Positions 32,744 to 39,299 of a DNA stretch of 64,000 nt are shown in pieces. The notes under the pieces were generated by a model that was given only the letters and a program-made list of their open reading frames with translations, was not told where the DNA came from and ran no database searches. Origin of the DNA: 55-13 sp964501275 (GTDB lineage Bacteria; Armatimonadota; Fimbriimonadia; Fimbriimonadales; Fimbriimonadaceae); the NCBI GenBank assembly GCA_964501275.1, contig CAZCSP010000009.1, positions 62,001 through 126,000 of the forward strand, written 5' to 3'. The position numbers were made by a program, and so were the translations under genes. How positions within the stretch are numbered: the first letter of the stretch is position 1; every line of letters starts with the position of its first letter.

Positions 32744-34093
32744 ATGCGATCAAAACTGCCCGTCGTCGTCATTGTAGGTCGCCCGAACGTCGGGAAGAGC
32801 ACCCTGTTCAACCGGGTCATCAAGAAGCGGGTGGCGGTGGTGGAAGACACGCCGGGGATCACTCGCGATCGCCTCTATGCCGAGGCCGAGTGGAACGGTA
32901 AGCCGTTTACCATCGTGGACACGGGCGGCATCGTTTTCCAGGAGGAAGATCCGCTGGCCGAGCAGATTCGGATTCAGGCGAACGTGGCTCTGGAAGAGGC
33001 GGACGTGATCGTGTTTCTCGCTGATGTCACCTCAGGCGTCAACCCCGACGACCGGGACTTGGCGAATCGGCTTCGGGGGGTGAAGACGCCGATCTTTGTG
33101 GTGGTGAACAAAGCCGACCATCCTGGGCGGGACTTGGATGCGAGCGAATTCTATGCCCTGGGCCTGGGCGAGGTGCGGCCGGTCTCGGGGCTCCATGGGC
33201 GCGGCGTGGCCGACCTTTTGGATGAGATCGTGGCGGAACTCCCTGCCGCCACACCCATCGACGCCGACGAGCGCGAGGAGATTCGGATTGCCATCGTGGG
33301 ACGGCCCAATGTGGGCAAGTCGTCGCTGGTCAACGCCTTCACCGGCGAGCAGCGGATGATCGTGTCGGACATCGCGGGGACCACGCGAGACGCTATCGAC
33401 ACCACTCTGGAATACCGAGAGGAGAAGTTCCGGCTGATCGACACAGCGGGCATCCGGCGTCGCGGAAAGATTCAGGGGACGGTCGAATACTACATGGTCA
33501 ACCGGGCGCAGAAGGCAATCGAGCGAAGCGACTGCGCGATGGTGGTGGTCGACGGGAGCGAGGGGCTGACCGACGGCGACAAGCGCATCGCCAAACTCGC
33601 CTTTGATCAGGGCAAGGCCTGCGTCTTTGCGATCAACAAGTGGGACACCCAAGAGCCGCCGGACGGCTATCCTCGCAAGAAGTCGCCGGAGAAGAAGGAG
33701 ATGATCCAGATCATCCACAACGAACTCCCCGAGTTGTCCTATGCCAAGATCGCCTTTACCAGCGCGACCGAGAGCGCGGGGTTGGAGCCCGTGTTGGACG
33801 CGGCGATTCAGGCGGTGGAAAACTACTCGTTCCGGCTATCTACGGGCCAGTTGAACCGGTTGATTCAGGATGCACTCTTCTCCCGTCCCTACACGTCGAA
33901 GGGCAAGGCGCTGAAGATTTACTACTCCACCCAAGTCTCCACCCGGCCCCCCACCTTCGCCCTCTTCTGCAACGACCCCGACCTGATGCACTTCTCTTAC
34001 GAGCGGTATCTGATCAACAAGATTCGAGAGCAGTATCCCCTGGAGGGAACCCCAATCAAGATCGTCGCGCGACATAGCCACAAGCGGGAGTAG
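32744..34093 (+). CDS. der: Ribosome assembly GTPase Der (EngA)
   Basis: A 449-residue protein with two tandem GTPase domains and a C-terminal KH-like domain, acting in 50S subunit assembly. Domain 1 (about 4-165) has GRPNVGKST and DTGGI. Domain 2 (about 180-350) repeats GRPNVGKSS and DTAGIRRRGK, and NKWD is visible. The KH-like domain spans about 355-449 (TRPPTFALFCNDPDLMHFSY). Length and all G-motifs are standard. Confidence 0.97.
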   Translation: MRSKLPVVVIVGRPNVGKSTLFNRVIKKRVAVVEDTPGITRDRLYAEAEWNGKPFTIVDTGGIVFQEEDPLAEQIRIQANVALEEADVIVFLADVTSGVNPDDRDLANRLRGVKTPIFVVVNKADHPGRDLDASEFYALGLGEVRPVSGLHGRGVADLLDEIVAELPAATPIDADEREEIRIAIVGRPNVGKSSLVNAFTGEQRMIVSDIAGTTRDAIDTTLEYREEKFRLIDTAGIRRRGKIQGTVEYYMVNRAQKAIERSDCAMVVVDGSEGLTDGDKRIAKLAFDQGKACVFAINKWDTQEPPDGYPRKKSPEKKEMIQIIHNELPELSYAKIAFTSATESAGLEPVLDAAIQAVENYSFRLSTGQLNRLIQDALFSRPYTSKGKALKIYYSTQVSTRPPTFALFCNDPDLMHFSYERYLINKIREQYPLEGTPIKIVARHSHKRE

Positions 34094-34246
34094 CACAGGC
34101 GTCCCGCCCATGGTTTCCTTGACCGTCCCGGTCGAGTTCGGCGTAACTGGCCACAAACGATGGCTCCGTCAACATATCCGAGCTTCGTGCCTTGGTGTCC
34201 GGTACCTTGTTTTGCCATTACAGTCACTCTGCTTGGACAAGCGTTG

Positions 34247-34270
34247 GCCGATCTGGAGATCGGCGGTCCA
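34247..34270. repeat. Short palindromic repeat CCGATCTGGAGATCGG, copy 1
   Basis: A perfect palindrome with 7-bp arms (CCGATCT/AGATCGG, central GG) followed by a GGTCC-like tail. Copy 2 is at 42089-42112. The rest of the 34094-34302 gap shows no gene; a TAAAAT at 34287-34292 is a possible -10 for the fucosidase gene. Confidence 0.55.
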
Positions 34271-34302
34271 TTGGTCTGTAGGCAAGTAAAATCCTTGGCG
34301 AC

Positions 34303-35577
34303 ATGATGCAGGATTGGTTTCTGGATGCGAAGCTGGGGATTTTTGTTCACTATGGGATCTACGCAGTTGAGGGGATTGACGAGTCTTGGGCGTTCTATAA
34401 CGGCAAGATCGGCTATGACGACTACATGGCCCAGATGAAGGGCTTCACCGCCTCCAAGTACGCCCCCGAGGCCTGGGCGGACCTTTTCAAGAGAGCGGGG
34501 GCAAAGTACGCCGTCCTCACTACCAAGCATCACGACGGCTTCGCCTTGTGGGACACAAAAGAGAGCGATCTGAGCGCCATCCACACCCCCGCGGGGCGGG
34601 ACCTCATCACTCCTTATGTGGATGCCCTCCGCAACCACGATCTGCGCGTTGGCTTTTACTTTTCCCAACTCGACTGGAGCCATCCCGACTACGCAACCGT
34701 CCGACCCGAGCGTCACCGAGATGACCCGGACGAGAACCTCAACTCCTTCGGATACGCACGCAAGGACCACGAGGACCCCACCCGCTGGGAGAACTTTCTC
34801 AAGTTCCATCGAGCGCAGCTAAAAGAACTCTGCACCGAATTCGGCAAAATCGACCTGCTGTGGTTCGACGGGGACTGGGAGCGAGATGAGCGGCAGTTCC
34901 GCATGAAGGAGTTGAGAGATGAACTCCACTCCATGCAGCCCGAGGTTGTTATTAACTCGCGGATGCTCGGTTACGGAGACTACGCAACCCCTGAGCAGGG
35001 CCAGCCTGTGATCTCTCCTGAAGGGCCGTGGGAGTTCTGCGTCACCATCAACGACTCCTGGGGCTACCAAGGGAAGGATACGAACCACAAATCGACCCGT
35101 CAAATCGTCCGCATATGCGCCGAGTGCTTTGGCCTGGGCGGCAATGTGCTTCTGGACGTCGGGCCTTATGAAGACGGCTCCCTGCAGCCGGAACAGGTGG
35201 ATCGCCTGGAAGGTTTGGGACGGTGGATGCATCGGCACGCAGAGGCGATCTACGGCTCCGTCGCTGGCCTCCCGGCGGGTTTGTTTAATGGGCCAAGTAC
35301 ACAATCCAAGGACGGCAAGACCCTGTTCCTCTTCTTCTTCGATCAGCCGCTCGACCAGGTCGTGGTACGGGGGCTCAAGGGCAAAGTGGAGCGGGCATCG
35401 GTTATCGGGTCCGGCAAAGAGTTAAGCCAAAGGAGGATAGGCAGCGCCGATTGGAGCGACATACCTGGCAACCTCTATATCGACTTTCCGGCCTCGGAGA
35501 TCGACCCCGACTGCACGGTGGTTAAGTTGGAATTCGCCGAACCGTTCTCCACATCCTTGAGCCCGGGGCGGAGCTAG
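34303..35577 (+). CDS. Alpha-L-fucosidase, GH29 family
   Basis: A 424-residue GH29 glycoside hydrolase that releases terminal L-fucose with retention. It shows LGIFVHYGIY at 11-20, YAVLTTKHHDGFALWDTK (about 69-86), and the nucleophile Asp189 in LLWFDGDW. A beta-sandwich-like tail follows (about 330-424). No signal peptide is visible, so it probably acts on imported oligosaccharides or leaks out by another route. It stands alone between two repeat/terminator elements. No transporter is adjacent. Confidence 0.92.
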   Translation: MMQDWFLDAKLGIFVHYGIYAVEGIDESWAFYNGKIGYDDYMAQMKGFTASKYAPEAWADLFKRAGAKYAVLTTKHHDGFALWDTKESDLSAIHTPAGRDLITPYVDALRNHDLRVGFYFSQLDWSHPDYATVRPERHRDDPDENLNSFGYARKDHEDPTRWENFLKFHRAQLKELCTEFGKIDLLWFDGDWERDERQFRMKELRDELHSMQPEVVINSRMLGYGDYATPEQGQPVISPEGPWEFCVTINDSWGYQGKDTNHKSTRQIVRICAECFGLGGNVLLDVGPYEDGSLQPEQVDRLEGLGRWMHRHAEAIYGSVAGLPAGLFNGPSTQSKDGKTLFLFFFDQPLDQVVVRGLKGKVERASVIGSGKELSQRRIGSADWSDIPGNLYIDFPASEIDPDCTVVKLEFAEPFSTSLSPGRS

Positions 35578-35591
35578 GGCGCTCCTATGGC

Positions 35592-35626
35592 TTCGTAGGC
35601 GGCGTGAATATTGCGCCGCCTACGAA
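35592..35626. terminator. Bidirectional 13-bp hairpin between convergent genes
   Basis: TTCGTAGGCGGCG at 35592-35604 pairs perfectly with CGCCGCCTACGAA at 35614-35626, with a 9-nt AT-rich loop. It occupies the 56-bp gap between the converging fucosidase and chemoreceptor genes, the right place for a shared terminator. Confidence 0.68.
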
Positions 35627-35633
35627 CGAGTCT

Positions 35634-37562
35634 TTACGCCGCCAGGCGAAGCAACACGTTTTGACCGGTATCTGACCCGGGTCCAACCTTGAACTGGTTG
35701 AGTGACTCATTGAGTTGGTTCATGGTCTCCACCAACTCCTCGCCCGCCGCCCGCAAGTCCGAGACTTGCCTATGCTGGTCGGCGACTGTGCGCTCCACAT
35801 CGCGAACGGCAGATCCGTTTTTCAGAGCGAGGTCGGTGGCGGAGGAGAGGGCGAGTTGGGCGTTCTCGGTTCCCGCGCACATCTCTTCGCTGCTCGCTGC
35901 ACTTTCTTCCGCCGCTGCCGCGATCTTTTCGATTTCGAAAGAGGTCTCCTGCACCAGGGCCTGGATGCCGCTGGCGCGCTCCGCCGTGGCCTTGGCGAGA
36001 GAAGCGATGTTCTGGACCGAAGTCACAATCGCCTCCACGCTCTGGAAGGCGTCGTCTGATAGCTTCGCGCCATGGTCGACGGCCTGGCCGGTCGTCTCGA
36101 TGACTCGGGTCACGGCTTCGGTTCGAGCCTGGGTCTGGGCGATGATCGATTGGATTTCGTTGGTCGCCGAAGCGCTGCGCTCCGCCAATTTGCGAACCTC
36201 GTCGGCAACCACCGCGAAGCCTCGGCCATGCTCGCCGGCACGGGCGGCCTCGATGGCGGCATTCAGGGCCAGAAGGTTGGTCTGCTGGGCGATCTCTTCG
36301 ATGGTGCTGACGATATTGCCGATGGTGGCCGACATCTCGGCGAGGGAGGCGACTTCTTTGGCCGCGCCCGCCATCTCCGACTTGATAGTGACCAAGGCTT
36401 CCTGCGAATTCTGGAGCAGCTCGCCGCTTCGCAGGCTGGACTCGGCCGCCTGGGCCGCTGCTTCGTCAACAGAGTGGATCTGGTCGACAACCTCGCTGCT
36501 TCCCGAGGCGACGCTATGAACCTGCTCAGCGCCGCGTGATGCGGCGTGGGCGGTCTGCTCAGCGCTCCGGGCCACTTCATGGGCGCCCTGCAGAACATCT
36601 TTCAAACTGGTGTCCGCGCTCTCCAGCACTTCGTTGCCCTGCTGGGTGTTGTGGCCAACGGTCTGGGCCAGCGAATTCACCGACTCCATGCCTCGGGCCG
36701 TGCTGTCTGCACCTTGGGCGATGCGGTCGCTGACTTGACGGGCGGTCTCTAGCGCAGACTTTGACTGCAAGACAAGATTGGAAATCTTGGCGACACTTAT
36801 GTTGAATGTCGCAGCCATGTCGCCGCACTCGTCCTTCGAGGAGACATCGACCTTTGCCGTTAAATCGCCTGCGGAGAGCCGCTCGCAGCCCACCATCAAT
36901 TTGCCAATGGAGTGAAGAATGTTCCGGCAAACGCCAAAGGCAACGACAGCGGCTGTAAGCAAAGATCCGACCAAGAGGATCGTCGTAAGGCCGATGGCCC
37001 TTGATGCAGCGGCGTTTGAGTCGTCGGCCAGCTTCTTTCCGTAGGCAATCAGGCCATCCTGGAAAGCCTCAATTTTGGTCTCCAGCTCCGTCCTCATCGG
37101 AAGATACTCTTTCTCAAACAAGTCTTGGGCCGACTTGAGATCCCCCGCTTTCGCCAACCCGATAATCTTGTTCTCCATCGGGTTGCACTTCTCTTCGTCA
37201 AGGACGGACGCCGCGTCGGAGAGCTTGATCAACTCCGTGTTGTTTGGCATTTTCGCGACAAGCTCGGTGCAGTTGTCGAAGTGAGTTCCCGCCGCCTCGT
37301 CGGCCTCAAGTTTGGCCTTGTTATGCGCTTCGTCGCTGGTCAGGATGAAGTTCAATGTCGCCATCGCCATCGACTTTGAATTTGCCGATGCGCTGGCGGC
37401 TTCGTCGATAGCCTTGCGAGAAGTCGCGATCAAACCCTCATTCTGCGATCGGTAGCTGCCAAATGCTCCTCTTACCGCCAAAAACGAGATGGTCGATCCT
37501 ACAATGACAAGACCAAAGGCGATGCCTAACTTACCGCCAATACTGTTTATTCGAAATTTCAT
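35634..37562 (-). CDS. Methyl-accepting chemotaxis protein
   Basis: A 642-residue chemoreceptor. TM1 at about 10-32, a periplasmic four-helix-bundle sensor (about 35-188), TM2 at about 190-212, HAMP (about 213-265), then a long cytoplasmic signalling coiled coil. The conserved tip EIAQQTNLLALNAAIEAARA and the following GRGFAVVADEVRKLAERS are intact and should bind CheA/CheW. The ligand is unknown. It could be served by the che operon at 57-62 kb. A TCCGATAA box lies 24 nt upstream of the ATG. Confidence 0.95.
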   Translation of the reverse strand: MKFRINSIGGKLGIAFGLVIVGSTISFLAVRGAFGSYRSQNEGLIATSRKAIDEAASASANSKSMAMATLNFILTSDEAHNKAKLEADEAAGTHFDNCTELVAKMPNNTELIKLSDAASVLDEEKCNPMENKIIGLAKAGDLKSAQDLFEKEYLPMRTELETKIEAFQDGLIAYGKKLADDSNAAASRAIGLTTILLVGSLLTAAVVAFGVCRNILHSIGKLMVGCERLSAGDLTAKVDVSSKDECGDMAATFNISVAKISNLVLQSKSALETARQVSDRIAQGADSTARGMESVNSLAQTVGHNTQQGNEVLESADTSLKDVLQGAHEVARSAEQTAHAASRGAEQVHSVASGSSEVVDQIHSVDEAAAQAAESSLRSGELLQNSQEALVTIKSEMAGAAKEVASLAEMSATIGNIVSTIEEIAQQTNLLALNAAIEAARAGEHGRGFAVVADEVRKLAERSASATNEIQSIIAQTQARTEAVTRVIETTGQAVDHGAKLSDDAFQSVEAIVTSVQNIASLAKATAERASGIQALVQETSFEIEKIAAAAEESAASSEEMCAGTENAQLALSSATDLALKNGSAVRDVERTVADQHRQVSDLRAAGEELVETMNQLNESLNQFKVGPGSDTGQNVLLRLAA

Positions 37563-37586
37563 TTCTATCCTCTAGCCCGTGCAAAA

Positions 37587-37594
37587 TTATCGGA
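37587..37594 (-). promoter_or_regulatory. Sigma-28-like -10 box TCCGATAA before the chemoreceptor gene
   Basis: On the minus strand TCCGATAA matches 7 of 8 bases of the flagellar/chemotaxis sigma-28 -10 consensus GCCGATAA, 24 nt before the ATG. No TAAA -35 is present at the expected distance, so the call is tentative. Confidence 0.35.
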
Positions 37595-37685
37595 AACCCT
37601 CGGTCAAGGTCCCACCCCATAATTGCGATCTGGGGCGCAAGACTGCCCCCGTATCCGCATTTGTATGGGTTTCTCGGTGAGACCG

Positions 37686-37715
37686 TTGGCATTGGCCCCG
37701 GACCTGCCGTAGGAT
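37686..37715 (+). promoter_or_regulatory. Promoter TTGGCA-18-TAGGAT
   Basis: -35 TTGGCA at 37686-37691 and -10 TAGGAT at 37710-37715 with an 18-bp spacer. The ATG at 37725 is 9 nt past the -10, so the leader would be only 2-3 nt. Confidence 0.55.
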
Positions 37716-37724
37716 CGGATAACC

Positions 37725-37991
37725 ATGCTCGTTCTCATCCCCATTCTCACCCTCTCTCTCTCTCAACCGGCAACTGCCGAATACAAGGTCGTCAGCGTGG
37801 ATCGCCATGAGGCTTACGCCGGCCGACTTGGGCGCCGCGTCGAGCAGACCCTCATCGCCGAGAAAGACGGCAAGCGATATGAGATCAAACTCGGAAGAAC
37901 CCACACCGCCATCCGCAACTCCACCAAAACCTACTCCGCCGGAGATTCGCTCAAGATCGACTGGGGAATGGTGGTTAGGGAAGCGAACTAA
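37725..37991 (+). CDS. Small secreted protein of unknown function
   Basis: An 88-residue protein. A hydrophobic signal-like start (residues 1-17, ending ATAEYK) precedes a small predicted beta domain (YKVVSVDRHEAYAGRLGRRV, RYEIKLGRTHTAI). No family is recognised. It is flanked by a recognisable promoter and, 2 bp after the stop, by a heptamer repeat element. Confidence 0.6.
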   Translation: MLVLIPILTLSLSQPATAEYKVVSVDRHEAYAGRLGRRVEQTLIAEKDGKRYEIKLGRTHTAIRNSTKTYSAGDSLKIDWGMVVREAN

Positions 37992-37992
37992 A

Positions 37993-38099
37993 CGGTGTTA
38001 GGCATTAGGCGTTAGGCACTGGGGTGTGATGGAACGATTGCCGAAAACCCCAATGCCCAATGCCCAACGCCTAACACCTAACACCTAACACCTAACGCC
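37993..38099. repeat. Heptamer word-repeat element in inverted arrangement
   Basis: The right arm at about 38049-38098 is an unbroken array of 7-bp words: two CCCAATG, one CCCAACG, three CCTAACA and one CCTAACG. The left arm at about 37993-38025 has the inverse words (GTGTTAG, GCATTAG, GCGTTAG). A loop of about 22 nt separates them. This is the clearest example of the word-repeat class in the window. It fills the gap between two convergent genes. Confidence 0.85.
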
Positions 38100-38101
38100 G
38101 C

Positions 38102-38737
38102 TTACAGCTTAAACCCGTACCAGAAGCCCACCGTGTACTGGTAGCCTTGGGTTTCCCGGTCAGATGGGATGCCTGCTCCAAGAAACAGGCTGAGTCCCGG
38201 CAGTTGCTTGACGGGAATGTCGAGCGATACCCAACCGTAGGCCCCCGGGCCTGTTACCCACTCCAGCATGCCGGTGCAGTGGCCGAAGACCGGAAAGTCG
38301 ACGCCAACGAAGGCGCGATGCTCGCTGTCCTTCAGATAGCCTGCGTGGATCCGGACGTTCTTGTAGTCGTATCGGCCCGCCACGAACCAGTCCGCTTCGA
38401 TTCCGCTGCGCTCGCCCAAGTTCATAGCTCCAGCGCTGACCATATAGTTGTCGCCCTCTAACAGTTTGAACTTGGCGTGGACGGTCTGCCCCTTCTCAAA
38501 GTCGTCGCCATAGGCTACCTCGGCAATGTCGCCGACTCCGACACAGACGTAGCCATAGTGATAAATCTTCTTGTCGATCTTGCTCTCGTTGCCGTAAGCG
38601 TTGTAGCCTATAACGACCTCGCGATGGCCGAGTATGTCGGCAATCGGAATGAGCGCCAAACCGGAAATGCCCGCCTTCGCAAAGCACGCACCTGACACCA
38701 ATGCCAGAGCCACTGGCATTCTAAATCCAATTTTCAT
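38102..38737 (-). CDS. Secreted or outer-membrane beta-rich protein of unknown function
   Basis: A 211-residue protein. A signal peptide spans about 1-22 (MPVALALVSGACFAKA). The rest alternates short amphipathic beta strands with aromatic ends (YNAYGNES, YGYVCVGVGDIAEVAYG, GFWYGFKL at the C-terminus), as in small beta-barrel or YjbH-like proteins. The terminal Phe-x-Leu pattern is compatible with a barrel. Its leader ATAGAGGATAAAAATG-like sequence resembles that of the chemoreceptor gene. Confidence 0.65.
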   Translation of the reverse strand: MKIGFRMPVALALVSGACFAKAGISGLALIPIADILGHREVVIGYNAYGNESKIDKKIYHYGYVCVGVGDIAEVAYGDDFEKGQTVHAKFKLLEGDNYMVSAGAMNLGERSGIEADWFVAGRYDYKNVRIHAGYLKDSEHRAFVGVDFPVFGHCTGMLEWVTGPGAYGWVSLDIPVKQLPGLSLFLGAGIPSDRETQGYQYTVGFWYGFKL

Positions 38738-38847
38738 TTTTATCCTCTACCGGGTCTTGCCCGGGCAAAGGAATTCCACAGCCTGTTAAGAACGCCACCG
38801 GTAACGTTGCCGGTATGCATTCGCGTAGGCAACAATGGTGATCGAAA

Positions 38848-39198
38848 ATGCCCCACATCCACCTGGAAACCACAGCCGACCTTCCCGAGAATGCCTACAT
38901 CCCGGACATTCTCGCCGCGCTCGTGGACAAGCTCTCGACCTATGAAACGATCCAGTCGGCTTCGATAAAGGCCTATCACCTCTTGAGATCGAACTGGCAG
39001 ATGGGCGAAGGCGCCCCTCCCGGCTTCTGCCATTGCACCGTCTCCATCCTCACCGGACGTTCGCTCGGCCTAAGGCAGATGATCGCATCGGGGATGTACG
39101 CCGAGTTGAAAGCCCACTTCGAGGCGTCGCTGGAGAACCAAGAGGTCTCCATCACATTGGAACTGCGCGAGATGGATGCGGAGACTTATATGAAGTAG
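38848..39198 (+). CDS. 5-carboxymethyl-2-hydroxymuconate isomerase-like protein (tautomerase superfamily)
   Basis: A 116-residue CHMI family protein with Pro2, which becomes the catalytic N-terminal proline after Met removal (MPHIHLETTADLPE). The GRSLGLRQMIASGMYAELKAHF and ITLELREMDAETYMK segments fit the family. CHMI acts in homoprotocatechuate degradation, but no other gene of that pathway is nearby. The true substrate may thus differ. The 3' end meets a word-repeat element. Confidence 0.85.
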   Translation: MPHIHLETTADLPENAYIPDILAALVDKLSTYETIQSASIKAYHLLRSNWQMGEGAPPGFCHCTVSILTGRSLGLRQMIASGMYAELKAHFEASLENQEVSITLELREMDAETYMK

Positions 39199-39286
39199 GG
39201 GGCGTTGGGCATGAGGTTTTAGGTTGTGGAAGCAGCTCTCCATCATCTCACCTCACGTCCATCACGCCATCACGAGATCACGTCAA
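39198..39286. repeat. Word-repeat element between the CHMI gene and mutS
   Basis: 39198-39230 has 7-bp words (GGGCGTT, GGGCATG, AGGTTTT, AGGTTGT). 39241-39286 has 8-9-bp words around ATCACG (TCCATCACG, CCATCACG, AGATCACG). It ends two bases before the proposed -10 of mutS. The ATCACG words recur in the insertion inside argJ. Confidence 0.6.
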
Positions 39287-39287
39287 T

Positions 39288-39293
39288 CATAAT
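39288..39293 (+). promoter_or_regulatory. -10 box CATAAT of mutS (leaderless, GTG start)
   Basis: CATAAT ends 6 nt before the GTG at 39300. The region where a -35 would lie is made of repeat words. Confidence 0.5.
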
Positions 39294-39299
39294 AAACTC

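Noticed and set aside
37993..38099. CRISPR array
   Set aside because: The repeats are 7 bp long, contiguous and inverted, with no unique spacers, and no cas gene is in the window.
39033..39299. N-terminal extension of MutS to 39033
   Set aside because: It overlaps the CHMI-like gene and a word-repeat element. The GTG at 39300 starts right before conserved MutS sequence.
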